64,000 nucleotides of DNA from Marinobacter azerbaijanicus (lineage in GTDB: Bacteria; Pseudomonadota; Gammaproteobacteria; Pseudomonadales; Oleiphilaceae). Made by a program: the position numbers and the translations under genes. Positions within the stretch are counted from its first letter, which is position 1. Each line of letters starts with the position of its first letter. The notes below the pieces were generated by a model. It was not told where the DNA came from. It was given only the letters and a program-made list of their open reading frames with translations, and did no database searches. Shown piece by piece: positions 9,106-18,597 of the stretch. The stretch covers positions 62,001 to 126,000 of the forward strand of contig NZ_JASSVS010000001.1 of NCBI RefSeq assembly GCF_030250645.1, read 5' to 3'.

Positions 9106-9555
9106 TCAGGGCAGGAACTGGGCGCGGATATCGGCGCAACCAGGCCCGGCAACCGGCATCTCGAAGACTACGGCCTGGGCAGTCATGAAAGGAATGCCCT
9201 TGCGATGGCCATCCACCAACAGAGTTGCGAGGCTGCCAACAAAAGGCATGTGGGAGACCACCAGTAATTGTGAAGGCGCTGATTCAATCAGCGCATCAAG
9301 ACAGCGCCCCGGGTCATCATCCGGTGTGAGAAAGTCCTTTTCGATGACCTGGCAATTGAGGATCTCCGAGGCAATGGCGGCAGTCTGGCGGGCGCGAACC
9401 AGAGGGCTGCACCAGATGAGTTCAGGCCGCCAGGGCGACTCCGCTATCTGTGCCGCAACGTCAGCCACACCGTGACGCCCGAATTCCGTCAGCTCCCGCT
9501 CCCGGTCGAGGGTGTGCCAGCCGGCTTCCCCGTGACGCATAATGATCAAGTGCAC
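9106..9555 (-). CDS. sixA: SixA-type phosphohistidine phosphatase
   Basis: A 149-residue histidine-phosphatase (phosphoglycerate mutase) fold with the catalytic RHG at residues 7-9, the second Arg in CSPLVRARQTA and the late His in VSHMPFVG. SixA removes phosphate from histidine in phosphotransfer proteins. The start is GTG, supported by an excellent ribosome site (GGAGGTTCCA). It follows gpsA by 25 bases and is probably co-transcribed with it. Confidence 0.9.
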   Translation of the reverse strand: MHLIIMRHGEAGWHTLDRERELTEFGRHGVADVAAQIAESPWRPELIWCSPLVRARQTAAIASEILNCQVIEKDFLTPDDDPGRCLDALIESAPSQLLVVSHMPFVGSLATLLVDGHRKGIPFMTAQAVVFEMPVAGPGCADIRAQFLP

Positions 9556-9580
9556 TGGAACCTCCGGAGATGCCAGACAA

Positions 9581-10648
9581 CTATTGGCTGAGTGTACGCG
9601 GCAGAATGAATTCCACGTCGGAATTCTGAACCGACATCATCAGGCTGTTGATGACAGCACTGATTGAAGCACCTTCATAAAGTATTTCATACAGGCCGCG
9701 CACCAGGGGCATATAGATACCGATGGACTCGGATTTTTCCTTCACGAGTTTCAGAGTATAGATTCCCTCTGCCACCTGCCCCAGCTCGGTAACTGCGTCG
9801 TCCAGCGCCTTCCCCTTGCCAACAGCGTAACCCACGCGATAGTTCCGGCTTTTCGGGGACGTACAGGTCACGATCAGGTCCCCAACACCCGCCAGCCCCA
9901 TAAAGGTCATGGGATTGGCGCCCAGGCTGACGGCAAAGCGGCTCATTTCGGCCAGCCCGCGGGTAATCAGCATGGCTTTGGCATTTTCACCCAGATCCCG
10001 CGCCGAGGCGAGGCCGGCTACAATGGCATAGATGTTCTTCAGGGCCCCGGCCAGCTCTACCCCATAGACATCAACGTTGGCGTACACGCGCAGGTATTCG
10101 CAGCCGAGCAGTTCCTGGACTGTGCGCCGAACATCCGGGTCCTTGGCGGCAATGACCGTCGCTGTGAGCTCCTGATTGACAATTTCCCCTGCCAGGTTCG
10201 GGCCACTGAGAACGCCAATCCGTGAGCGTGGAATCTCTTCCTGAAGGATCTCGCTCATCAGCTTGAAGCCGTGTTCCTCAATGCCCTTGGTCAGGCTGAC
10301 AACAATCTGGCCGTCACGAAACTCCGCGCTGTTTTCCCGGATCACGGAGCGGAATGCCTTGCTCGGAATAGCGACAAACACTATTTCGGCCTTACCGACA
10401 GCTTCCGGGAGACTGGTTGTTGGCTGGATATCGCCGGTCAACTTGACATCCGGCATGTAACGGCTGTTGATACCAGTGTCGCGGATCTCGTCCGCCTGCG
10501 CCGGGTCGCGCATCCAGAAGTGCACAGAGTGGCCGTTTTCTGCCAGCACCTTGGCCATGGCCGTGCCGAAACTTCCACCACCAAGGACCGCCACGTCGTG
10601 ACCTGTCGGAGAGGATTCCGGAGACCGGGAGGCTTTATTCTCAGACAT
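9581..10648 (-). CDS. gpsA: Glycerol-3-phosphate dehydrogenase [NAD(P)+]
   Basis: A 355-residue enzyme that reduces dihydroxyacetone phosphate to sn-glycerol 3-phosphate, the backbone of phospholipids. It shows the N-terminal dinucleotide motif (VAVLGGGSFGTAMAKVLAE, about residue 19), VSLTKGIE, and the catalytic-lysine region ELAGALKNIYAI. The first 15-20 residues (Ser-rich) extend beyond the usual start but begin with the only good ATG. It is upstream of sixA in one leftward unit. Confidence 0.96.
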   Translation of the reverse strand: MSENKASRSPESSPTGHDVAVLGGGSFGTAMAKVLAENGHSVHFWMRDPAQADEIRDTGINSRYMPDVKLTGDIQPTTSLPEAVGKAEIVFVAIPSKAFRSVIRENSAEFRDGQIVVSLTKGIEEHGFKLMSEILQEEIPRSRIGVLSGPNLAGEIVNQELTATVIAAKDPDVRRTVQELLGCEYLRVYANVDVYGVELAGALKNIYAIVAGLASARDLGENAKAMLITRGLAEMSRFAVSLGANPMTFMGLAGVGDLIVTCTSPKSRNYRVGYAVGKGKALDDAVTELGQVAEGIYTLKLVKEKSESIGIYMPLVRGLYEILYEGASISAVINSLMMSVQNSDVEFILPRTLSQ

Positions 10649-10725
10649 AGTTGTTCCGTTGTTACTTATAGGTCAGGCCCGATTACGGCCGGCAGGAATG
10701 GTTAATGCGGTGACAATCGCCGGTT

Positions 10726-11217
10726 TCAGCCGGACTCTTCACATTCCAGGGCACGCACCAGGTTCTTGAATTCTTCCCGGTTGCGGCTATTCAGGCCCAT
10801 CAGCACTCGGTGTGCATCAAGAACCTTGTCCCGGACATCCTGCTCGCTGGCACGCAATACGGGGATTTCTTCCAGTTCCTCAATTCGGGAGGCTGGCTCC
10901 CGAACAATGATGAAAATCTTGTCGAACCCCATGGAAGTAATGATCCGGGTTATGTCCGGATTGGTGGAAATCATCGTAGGCAGGAAATTGCTGCGTTTCT
11001 GGGCTGCCATGGCAATCTTGGCAAGAAGTCCCAGAGTGGTGCTGTCGATAATCTCTGTTTCAGTGAGATCGATGACCACCGTTTTGAAATCGGGGTCCTG
11101 GGTGATGGATTCAACCAGGTTATCCAGCGTCGAACAAAGGTTCAGCCGGATTTCTCCAATAAACTTGAGGACATAAATGCCCTGTTTTTCAGCTTGCAGG
11201 ATCTTGTAACCAGCCAT
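10726..11217 (-). CDS. hsbA: HsbA-like anti-anti-sigma factor (STAS)
   Basis: A STAS-domain protein of 163 residues from the ATG at 11217. A GTG at 11232 would add five residues and overlap the hsbR stop, but it has no ribosome site. The DSTTLG motif holds the conserved phosphorylatable serine (Ser59 from this start; Ser56 is recalled for Pseudomonas HsbA). In Pseudomonas the HptB-HsbR-HsbA branch of the Gac network switches between motility (binding FlgM) and biofilm formation according to HsbA phosphorylation. Adjacency to the receiver-PP2C protein supports the assignment. Confidence 0.8.
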   Translation of the reverse strand: MAGYKILQAEKQGIYVLKFIGEIRLNLCSTLDNLVESITQDPDFKTVVIDLTETEIIDSTTLGLLAKIAMAAQKRSNFLPTMISTNPDITRIITSMGFDKIFIIVREPASRIEELEEIPVLRASEQDVRDKVLDAHRVLMGLNSRNREEFKNLVRALECEESG

Positions 11218-11231
11218 TGAATCCACTGCCA

Positions 11232-12440
11232 CTATTTCGACGTTGGTGCATCGGTACCGGGAACGGTATCCGTTACCGACACGATAGCAATATCGTCAGG
11301 TAACTCTGTGATCTCGTCGAGATTCAGAGCGTCTCTCAGGGAAGCAATAGTGTGACTACCTCCCGACACGAGTTCAAGTAATGTCTTTTCCTTTTCATCC
11401 AGGCTTTTGGCCTGGATGACCTCCAGTATACCGTCTGAAAACAGGATCAGGTGAAACGGCTGCTCCAGCGGGATTTCATAAACCTCCCACTCCGGGGCCT
11501 CAAACAGACCGACCGGTAGTCCGCTGCCCTCCAGAAACTCCGTGCGCCCACCCTCAAAGGATAGGATGGGCATCGGGAAATGCGCCCCCACGGAATACCT
11601 CAGGCGCCGGTCCGTGGTGGAGATAATCCCTACAAACACGGTAACGTGCTTGCCGAGCCCGGTATCCAGCAATTCCGAGTTGATTCGCTCGAGAAAGCGC
11701 TCCGGGTAAAGAATGTCGTCGCTGGAACCACGCCTCAGGTTGCGCTGAAGGCGATTGGTCAGGTTTTTCAACAAGACGGTTACGAAGGCGGAGCTGGCGC
11801 CGTGGCCTGATACGTCGGCGATATAGACCAGCACCTTGTCTTCGGAGATGCGAAAGTAATCGAGGAAGTCGCCACTGAGAAACAATGAGGGTTTGATCAG
11901 GTGGTCGATGGATAGCCCCGATAGTACCTGTTCCCTGTCCGGCAGCATGCGGAGTTGAACCTTACGGCCAGCCCTCTGGTCTGCACGTAGCTCTGCAATG
12001 CCATCCCGGAGGTCTCGGTTGGCCTCCTCCAGTTCCTGTCGGTAGAGCTGGTTGAGGCGGTTAACTCTCACCCTGTCAAACAGCTTACCGATAACATCGT
12101 CCAGGGCGCCGCGATCATCTGAACAGGGTTTGAGCACAATGTCGGCTGCTCCGGCTCTGAGGGCGTGTACGACTTCAGGTGCGTCTGTGCTGGAATAACA
12201 GGCAACGATCGGGGTAAAGGTCTCGGCATCCTCCAGCCTGGCCGCCAACTCGTGGATAGCTTCCGGGGACAGGTCGGCAAAGATGATGTCCGGGATATTG
12301 TCGTTGAACAGAGAGCGGGCGGAATTCAGATCCGGATGACCGGTCACATAAAATCCCCTGGCCTCGAGGTAACGAGCCAGTTCCGAACGGGCATGCTCAT
12401 CCGAATCAATTATAAGAATGCGCTCGGTGCGCGATGTCAT
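11232..12440 (-). CDS. hsbR: HsbR-like response regulator with PP2C phosphatase
   Basis: A 402-residue protein. Residues 6-125 are a receiver domain (LIIDSDEHA, phosphoacceptor Asp in IIFADLS, and LKPC). A helical linker follows (130-165), then a SpoIIE/PP2C-type phosphatase with metal ligands in SGDFLD and IADVSGHGAS. It should dephosphorylate HsbA. As I recall, the Pseudomonas protein has an extra C-terminal HATPase kinase domain and about 570 residues. This one ends after the phosphatase, so the kinase function is missing or encoded elsewhere. It is upstream of hsbA and translationally close. Confidence 0.85.
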   Translation of the reverse strand: MTSRTERILIIDSDEHARSELARYLEARGFYVTGHPDLNSARSLFNDNIPDIIFADLSPEAIHELAARLEDAETFTPIVACYSSTDAPEVVHALRAGAADIVLKPCSDDRGALDDVIGKLFDRVRVNRLNQLYRQELEEANRDLRDGIAELRADQRAGRKVQLRMLPDREQVLSGLSIDHLIKPSLFLSGDFLDYFRISEDKVLVYIADVSGHGASSAFVTVLLKNLTNRLQRNLRRGSSDDILYPERFLERINSELLDTGLGKHVTVFVGIISTTDRRLRYSVGAHFPMPILSFEGGRTEFLEGSGLPVGLFEAPEWEVYEIPLEQPFHLILFSDGILEVIQAKSLDEKEKTLLELVSGGSHTIASLRDALNLDEITELPDDIAIVSVTDTVPGTDAPTSK

Positions 12441-12554
12441 GATTGTTGCCCTAAACTACCATCGGTAAACGGGAAAATGGGTTTCTGATATCTATTCTGG
12501 CACGCCCCTGTGATATAACAAGACATGTTTGATGTTTTTGGGAGGTTGTAATCA

Positions 12555-14021
12555 ATGAGAAGTGCCGTAAATGATCTGCTCGGGGCCTATGACAAGCTGA
12601 TCATGGACCCGGTTCACGGCGGCATTCCGCTTTACCGGCATGAAATCAAGGTTATTGACCACCCCTTGTTCCAGCGTCTGCGCAATATCTGCCAAAACGA
12701 TATCCTCAGCCTGGTATTCCCCGGAGCAACCCACTCCCGCTTTCTGCACAGTATTGGCGTGATGCACGTTGGCACCCGTATGTTCCGTTCGATGATCGAC
12801 GCCTACCTGCGGGAACGACAGCTCAGCGATCACACTGATCTGAGCCTGAGTCAGTTGGACGCCATCGACTACCTCGCCAAGACCATACGCCTTGGCTGCC
12901 TGTTACATGACAGCGGGCACTCGAGCTTCTCCCATCAGTTCACCCAGGCCCGGCGGATTCACGATCTGATGTCGCGTCCGGACCGGTTTGATGATCTCTG
13001 GGAGGGAATTGATTACTCAATCTACCATTCCAAGCGGCCGGACGAGCTTGAGCATGAGCACTATTCCGTGCGGGTGGCGCACGAAGTTTTGGCCTCAATT
13101 GACATGGAGTCCGCCGGGCTGGACCCGAAAGACGTCATCGGGATCATGGAAACCACGGATGTCAGCCCCAGTGAGGCCTTCTGCCGCCATGCCCGTACCT
13201 TCTGGAACTTCATTGCCGGTGAAGACGCCGAATCCGGCGTGCTCAGCGAAGCTGACACGCCGCGGCTGGTGATGGACCTGCTATCGTCCATTGTATCCGG
13301 TGAGATCGACGCTGACCGCGCGGATTACATGCTTCGGGATGGATTCCACTCTTCCGTGACCATTGGTGGATTCAACCTTGACCACCTGCTCAGCAACCTG
13401 CGTTTTGGATGGGACGTGCGCGAGCCCTGGCTCGGACTGGCAATCACCCAGAAGGGCCTGGGGGCGCTGGAGGACTTTGTGTACAGCCGGCACCAGATGT
13501 ACCGCAAGGTCTACGCCCACAAAACCGCTCTGGGCTTTGACTGGTTGCTAAGGGAAGCCATCAACGAGGTGTTGGAGGACCCGGAGATTTTTGACTGGGT
13601 CGACACCTGCCTCAGCAACATGCGGTATTTCGCCGAGCTGACCGACAGTTTTTTCTGGGAAGCCTTCCGCAAGGTGTCGCGCAGGAAGCCCCGCAGCTAC
13701 TCTCGCTGCATTGTGGACCGCATCAAACTGGACCACCTGGATACCCGGGAGGACCTGACGGCACAGGGCATCAGCGAGCACTGCCTATGGTTGGCCCGGG
13801 AACTGAACCTGGACCCGGAGCAGGTGGTGACCTGTTCCATGCGGGCCCGGTTCTCAAACATTCAGGACAATTTCAATGGCATCAAGGTCCTGGTTCGGGA
13901 CCCCATCAACCGCTCCCGATCCCTGAAACAGATTACCGATGTCAGCGCGTTTTTCAGCAAATTCAGTGACGGAACCATCAACCACTTCTATGTCCGGCCC
14001 GAGGTGCTGAACGCGGGCTAG
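12555..14021 (+). CDS. HD-domain phosphohydrolase (SAMHD1/dGTPase-like)
   Basis: A 488-residue protein with the metal-binding HD set: His in FLHSIGVMHVG, His-Asp in GCLLHDSGHSSFSHQF, and a distal Asp in ADRADYMLRDG. The start MDPVHGGIPLYRHEIKVIDHPLFQRLRNI is typical of SAMHD1-like triphosphohydrolases, but cleavage of dNTPs is only inferred. The gene is divergent from hsbR, separated by 114 bases that hold both promoters. Its stop codon shares the palindrome CTAG with the convergent flavoprotein gene. A ribosome site (GGGAGG) precedes the ATG. Confidence 0.9.
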   Translation: MRSAVNDLLGAYDKLIMDPVHGGIPLYRHEIKVIDHPLFQRLRNICQNDILSLVFPGATHSRFLHSIGVMHVGTRMFRSMIDAYLRERQLSDHTDLSLSQLDAIDYLAKTIRLGCLLHDSGHSSFSHQFTQARRIHDLMSRPDRFDDLWEGIDYSIYHSKRPDELEHEHYSVRVAHEVLASIDMESAGLDPKDVIGIMETTDVSPSEAFCRHARTFWNFIAGEDAESGVLSEADTPRLVMDLLSSIVSGEIDADRADYMLRDGFHSSVTIGGFNLDHLLSNLRFGWDVREPWLGLAITQKGLGALEDFVYSRHQMYRKVYAHKTALGFDWLLREAINEVLEDPEIFDWVDTCLSNMRYFAELTDSFFWEAFRKVSRRKPRSYSRCIVDRIKLDHLDTREDLTAQGISEHCLWLARELNLDPEQVVTCSMRARFSNIQDNFNGIKVLVRDPINRSRSLKQITDVSAFFSKFSDGTINHFYVRPEVLNAG

Positions 14022-15043
14022 GTGTCGTCAGCAAGAATGCGCGCCGCAAGGCCGCTGGCGCTCAGGAACGCACCTTCCACACGGCCACCACTGAGCCAGT
14101 CACCCGCCAGGCCAATCCGGTGGTCATCAAACCAGCAGAACCCCGGTGTGTCGGTGGCTGTGGACTTTGCATAGAGCCAGCGATGGGGCACCCTGTCATC
14201 CGGTTGTGCATCACTGCCGGTAACCCGCTGAAAGGCCCTGATCATTTCTTCGGCGACCTCTCCCGGCGACGAATTCTCATGCCGGCGTGACCACTCAGGG
14301 TTGGCATGGAGAACCCACCACTGCCCCGTGTCTTCACGGCCTGGTTTGCTGGAGTTATTGGCAATCCAGTAAAGCACATCGTCCTTACAGCGCATGCCTT
14401 CGTAGGGCTGCTCCAACGGTTTCGGAAAATAGGCTGCGGTTGCCCAGCACGGCTGAACCTGGCGAACGGGTTCCCGGAGTTCCTCGGCAAGCCCCGGTAA
14501 CTGACTGTTGCTGAACAGATCCTGCGCCTGGGCGGGTGGCGCGGTCACGATAACAGCGTCAAAGGGGCCGTGGTTTTCGCCGTCCGTGTCCTGCAATGTC
14601 CACTCCTGCTGGCCGCTGGGAACCAGGCGTTCAATCCGTGTCTGTACCCGCACATCCACGGATTCAGACAGCGCCCGGGTTACGGCGGTCATTCTCGGAA
14701 TACCAACATACCGTTTCTCATCCGGGAAAGACTCCCATGCTCCGGCACTGTTCTGGTAGCCGAAACGGCCCTGCCACACCCCAAAGCTTGCCTCACCTGC
14801 ATGTTGATTCAGAAAACGGATAAAGGCTGGAGACCTCGCTGTAAAGTACTGGGCGCCAATGTCGGCAGAGCCTCCCGGCACACGTTTTGTTGCCATTCGC
14901 CCGCCCGGGCCGCGGCTTTTTTCAAACACCGTCACGGTGAGATTCTGCTCTTTGAGCAAATGTGCAGCTGTCAGACCTGCCAAGCCTGAACCAACTATCG
15001 CTATCCGGCGTATAACAGGCATCTCATCGGTTTGGTTAAACAT
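14018..15043 (-). CDS. Renalase-like FAD-dependent oxidoreductase
   Basis: A 341-residue flavoprotein with an N-terminal FAD motif (IAIVGSGLAGLTAAHLL, about residue 14), followed by EKSRGPGGRMATKR, typical of bacterial renalase-like NAD(P)/FAD proteins. The C-terminus has a second FAD contact (GLAGDWLSGGRVEGAFLSASGLA). Substrate unknown; bacterial renalases repair mis-reduced nicotinamide dinucleotides. It is transcribed away from the desaturase operon, so both promoters lie within 15044-15115. Shared control with that operon is possible but not shown. Confidence 0.85.
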   Translation of the reverse strand: MFNQTDEMPVIRRIAIVGSGLAGLTAAHLLKEQNLTVTVFEKSRGPGGRMATKRVPGGSADIGAQYFTARSPAFIRFLNQHAGEASFGVWQGRFGYQNSAGAWESFPDEKRYVGIPRMTAVTRALSESVDVRVQTRIERLVPSGQQEWTLQDTDGENHGPFDAVIVTAPPAQAQDLFSNSQLPGLAEELREPVRQVQPCWATAAYFPKPLEQPYEGMRCKDDVLYWIANNSSKPGREDTGQWWVLHANPEWSRRHENSSPGEVAEEMIRAFQRVTGSDAQPDDRVPHRWLYAKSTATDTPGFCWFDDHRIGLAGDWLSGGRVEGAFLSASGLAARILADDT

Positions 15044-15115
15044 CGTTTAGGGTGCATCCAGATCAGGTTAAAGAAACGTATCAGCGTAAACCACGAACGA
15101 AAGGGCAACCAGGGT

Positions 15116-16072
15116 ATGACCCGAGTGCAAAACTGGCTGACAAACATTCTGAGATGGTTCGACTCCACTGCGGGTTCGGATCACCTCGACACAGACTCCA
15201 GAGCTTTCAATTTTGTCAGAGTAGTGCCTTTTATAGCACTGCACCTGGCATGTTTACTGGTTATCATAACGGGCACCAGCACTGTTGCAGTGGTTTTCGC
15301 TGCTGCGTTCTTTGCCGTGCGGATGTTCGCCATCACCGGTTTCTACCACCGGTATTTCGCCCACAAAACTTTCAAAACCAGCCGTGTGGCACAGTTCCTC
15401 TTTGGCGCACTGGGTGCAAGTGCTGCCCAGAGAGGCCCGCTATGGTGGGCCGCTCACCACCGGCACCATCACCAGCATTCCGATGATGAAATGGATCTGC
15501 ATTCCCCCCATCAGGGAGGATTCTGGTGGTCCCATGTGGGCTGGTTTACCTGTGACGCCGGATTCGCGATGGATGAGCGCCGGGTCAAAGACTGGATGAA
15601 GTTCCCGGAGTTGCGTTTCCTGAACCGTTTCGACTCGTTGGTGCCTGCTGCTGCCGCTATTGGGATCTATGCGCTCGGCGAAGCTCTTGCGGTCTGGGCG
15701 CCAGGGCTGGGCACAAACGGGCTGCAACTGCTTGTGTGGGGATTCTTTATATCCACGGTCGTGCTGTTCCATGCCACCGTTTCCATCAATTCCCTGTCCC
15801 ATGTCTGGGGCAAGCGTCGGTTCGAAACCGACGATGACAGCAGGAACAACGTCTGGCTGGCCCTGATTACCATGGGTGAAGGCTGGCATAACAATCACCA
15901 TCGCTGGCCACAATCCGTGCGCCAGGGATTCCGTTGGTACGAAGTGGATATGACCTGGTACGGACTGTGGTTACTTGAGCGCCTGGGAATCATCTGGGAC
16001 ATGAACCCGATTCCGGCGCATATTCAGGAAGAAACCCGCCAACTGGACGCCATGAGGAAGAACCGATCATGA
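15116..16072 (+). CDS. Membrane fatty-acid desaturase (delta-9 type)
   Basis: A 318-residue membrane di-iron desaturase with three histidine boxes: HRYFAH, HHRHHHQHSDD and HNNHHRW. Hydrophobic segments lie at about residues 35-75 and 180-220. It introduces a double bond into acyl chains using oxygen. I chose ATG at 15116 (MTRVQNWL), preceded by CCAGGGT; the open frame extends up to 15032 but there lacks conserved sequence. It heads a run of eight genes joined by 4-base ATGA overlaps or very short gaps. Confidence 0.9.
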   Translation: MTRVQNWLTNILRWFDSTAGSDHLDTDSRAFNFVRVVPFIALHLACLLVIITGTSTVAVVFAAAFFAVRMFAITGFYHRYFAHKTFKTSRVAQFLFGALGASAAQRGPLWWAAHHRHHHQHSDDEMDLHSPHQGGFWWSHVGWFTCDAGFAMDERRVKDWMKFPELRFLNRFDSLVPAAAAIGIYALGEALAVWAPGLGTNGLQLLVWGFFISTVVLFHATVSINSLSHVWGKRRFETDDDSRNNVWLALITMGEGWHNNHHRWPQSVRQGFRWYEVDMTWYGLWLLERLGIIWDMNPIPAHIQEETRQLDAMRKNRS

Positions 16073-16536
16073 GTACCGCTTCAATCATTGATATGGGTAA
16101 CAGGAATTCGTCGGTGCACGAGACCCTGGGGCGCTTCAGGCAGCTCTTCAACAATCTGAGCGCCGGGAACATGACTGAACTGGGCAGTGTCTACAGCGAT
16201 AATGTGGCATTTACTGACCCATTTTCCAGTGTCGAGGGAATCGACGAGCTTACGGACTATTTCACCAGCGCCTACGCCAATGTTATTTCCTGCAGCTTCG
16301 AGTTTGGTGAGGCGGTGATCAATGGCGGAAACGTCTGCATTCCCTGGATCATGCATCTCCGGCACAAGCGCATCCGCCGCGGCAAGGTCGTCAGTGTGGA
16401 TGGCATAAGCCAGATTGTGATTCGTCGTGGTCGCGTTGTCTCCCACAGGGATTATTTCGACGCGGGCCAGTTGCTTTACGAAAACCTCCCGATCCTGGGT
16501 GGGATTGTGCGCTGGATAAGGAACCACGCAGGATGA
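16069..16536 (+). CDS. NTF2/SnoaL-like protein
   Basis: A 155-residue protein of the NTF2-like fold: an N-terminal helix with FRQLFNNLSAGNMTELGSVYSDNVAFTDPFSSVEG, then beta strands ending in RRGRVVSHRDYFDAG. This family occurs as small isomerase-like or binding proteins. It overlaps the desaturase stop (ATGA) and the next start, indicating translational coupling. In other bacteria a protein of this type accompanies the SDR/FAD-oxidase/DUF1365/CFA cluster. Its exact role is unknown. Confidence 0.82.
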   Translation: MSTASIIDMGNRNSSVHETLGRFRQLFNNLSAGNMTELGSVYSDNVAFTDPFSSVEGIDELTDYFTSAYANVISCSFEFGEAVINGGNVCIPWIMHLRHKRIRRGKVVSVDGISQIVIRRGRVVSHRDYFDAGQLLYENLPILGGIVRWIRNHAG

Positions 16537-17333
16537 GTCAACGCCTTGAAATAACGTCCAATATCTGGATCACCGGCGCCAGTTCCGGCATCGGAGAAGC
16601 GGTTACCCGGGAACTGATGCAACAGGGCCATCGACTGGTGATCACCGGCCGCAGACAGGAGGCGCTTGAGCAACTGTGTGCCCTGGCTCCGGAGCGGATG
16701 AAGTCCGCCAGGGCCGATACCACCAGGCGGGAAGACCTCAGTGCCATAGGTGCTGACCTTGAGGCCTTCGGCAACCTGGACATGGCCATCCTGAATGCCG
16801 GTGCCTGCGAGTATCTGGAGATTGCGGATTACGACAGTAGCGTGATCGACCACAACATAACCACCAATGTGGTTGGCACCGCCCGCTGCCTGGACATTGC
16901 CTTGCCCGCTCTTCGTCGCACAGCACAGCAGGGGCGGCCGGCGACCCTGGTGATTGTGAGCTCCTCGGCCTGGTGGTTTCCGTTCGGGCGCGCGGAAGGT
17001 TACGGCGCTTCCAAGGCGGCGCTGACCTATTTTGCCCACGCCCTGAGGGCAGACCTGGCATCCGAAGGAATCGATGTGGTTGTGGTGTCACCGGGCTTTG
17101 TCAAAACCCCGCTGACCGACCGCAATGATTTTCCCATGCCCTTCCTGGTTTCCGCGGAAGATGCGGCGACACGAATCGTGACCGGGCTTCGCAAGGGCAG
17201 AATGGAAATCGCTTTTCCCAAACGCTTCACATGGACACTGAAACTTCTCGGCGCACTGCCCCAGGGCGTCATTGATCGCATTGCAGCCAGCATGAGCCGG
17301 CAAAGCAGGAAAGAACAGGAATCCAATGGATGA
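16533..17333 (+). CDS. Short-chain dehydrogenase/reductase
   Basis: A 266-residue classical SDR with the nucleotide motif TGASSGIG (about residues 14-21), the NAG strand (ILNAGACEY), catalytic Ser in VSSSAWW, and YGASK with the active Tyr and Lys. A PGFVKTPLTD segment follows. It is a cytoplasmic NAD(P)-dependent reductase; the substrate is unknown and, from context, may be a modified lipid. It overlaps both neighbours by 4 bases. Confidence 0.92.
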   Translation: MSQRLEITSNIWITGASSGIGEAVTRELMQQGHRLVITGRRQEALEQLCALAPERMKSARADTTRREDLSAIGADLEAFGNLDMAILNAGACEYLEIADYDSSVIDHNITTNVVGTARCLDIALPALRRTAQQGRPATLVIVSSSAWWFPFGRAEGYGASKAALTYFAHALRADLASEGIDVVVVSPGFVKTPLTDRNDFPMPFLVSAEDAATRIVTGLRKGRMEIAFPKRFTWTLKLLGALPQGVIDRIAASMSRQSRKEQESNG

Positions 17334-18595
17334 GTAACAACCGTCAACGTATTGCAGTCATTGGCGCTGGTGTATCAGGGCTTACAACGGCCTGGCTTTT
17401 ATCAGAAAAGTACGATGTCGAACTGTTCGAGGCTGGCAGTTATGCCGGCGGCCACACCAATACGGAATCGGTCACGGCCGGCGGCCGGGATTGGCCGGTA
17501 AACACCGGTTTCATTGTCTTCAATGACTGGACCTATCCCAACTTCATCAAACTGATGGACCGGTTGGGTGTGGAGTCCGAAGTCAGCGACATGAGTTTCA
17601 GCGTTGACTGCCACTCATCCGGCCTGCAATACAATGGTACCAGCCTCAATACACTGTTTGCGCAACGGACCAACCTGCTCAACCTGCCATTCCTGAGAAT
17701 GATCCGCGAGATTCTGAGATTCAACAAGGAAACCCGTGCAGACCTGGCAGCCGGCAATATCGGGGATGAAGAAAGCCTTGGGGAGTACCTTAACCGGAAC
17801 GGCTATTCCCGTTATTTCCGCAAGTATTACATTGTGCCCATGGGAGCCGCGATCTGGTCTGCGCCGGAAATAACGCTGGAACAGTTTCCGATCCGGTTCT
17901 TCCTGCAGTTTTTCAACAATCACGGCATGCTATCCGTGGACGACAGGCCCACCTGGCGGGTGATTTCCGGCGGTTCTGCCCGTTATGTGGACGCCATGAT
18001 GGGGCGACTGCAGAACCACACTCACCTGAACAGTCCGGTCTCCTCCGTGATGCGCCAGCAGGATAGAGTCGTGGTGACCGTGAACGACGAACAGCATGAG
18101 TTTGACCAGGTGGTGTTTGCCTGCCACAGCGATCAGGCACTGGAAATGATCAAAGATCCAACAGCCACCGAACTGGAGGTCCTGGGTGCCATCACCTATC
18201 AGCGCAATGACGTTGTGCTGCATACCGACAGTTCGGTACTGCCCTCCAACCGGCGGGCCTGGGCGGCCTGGAACTACTTTATTCCACAGCACAGTACCGA
18301 GCCGGTTTCGGTTACCTACAACATGAACATTCTGCAGAATTTCCACGATGCACCGGAAACCTTCTGCGTCACCCTCAACCGCAGCGCCGACATTGACCCC
18401 GGCCGCGTCATCAAGCGCTTCGACTACGCCCATCCGGTGTTTACCCTGGAGGCGGTCGCTGCCCAGAAACGCTATGACGAAATCGGCGGCCACAACCGCA
18501 GTCATTTCTGCGGTGCCTACTGGTTCAACGGATTCCACGAAGACGGCGTGTGCAGTGCGCTGCGGGTCACCCGGGCCCTTGGTGTGGAGTTGTAG
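17330..18595 (+). CDS. FAD-dependent amine-oxidase-like protein
   Basis: A 421-residue flavoprotein with IAVIGAGVSGLTTAWLL (about residues 8-24) and the EAGSYAGGHTNTE segment typical of the amine-oxidase/phytoene-desaturase superfamily. Homologs next to a CFA-like methyltransferase and a DUF1365 gene belong to ChrR/RpoE-type singlet-oxygen regulons and to the furan-fatty-acid (ufa) genes of Rhodobacter. The lipid role is inferred from that context. It starts within the SDR stop (ATGA). Confidence 0.88.
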   Translation: MSNNRQRIAVIGAGVSGLTTAWLLSEKYDVELFEAGSYAGGHTNTESVTAGGRDWPVNTGFIVFNDWTYPNFIKLMDRLGVESEVSDMSFSVDCHSSGLQYNGTSLNTLFAQRTNLLNLPFLRMIREILRFNKETRADLAAGNIGDEESLGEYLNRNGYSRYFRKYYIVPMGAAIWSAPEITLEQFPIRFFLQFFNNHGMLSVDDRPTWRVISGGSARYVDAMMGRLQNHTHLNSPVSSVMRQQDRVVVTVNDEQHEFDQVVFACHSDQALEMIKDPTATELEVLGAITYQRNDVVLHTDSSVLPSNRRAWAAWNYFIPQHSTEPVSVTYNMNILQNFHDAPETFCVTLNRSADIDPGRVIKRFDYAHPVFTLEAVAAQKRYDEIGGHNRSHFCGAYWFNGFHEDGVCSALRVTRALGVEL

Positions 18596-18597
18596 CC

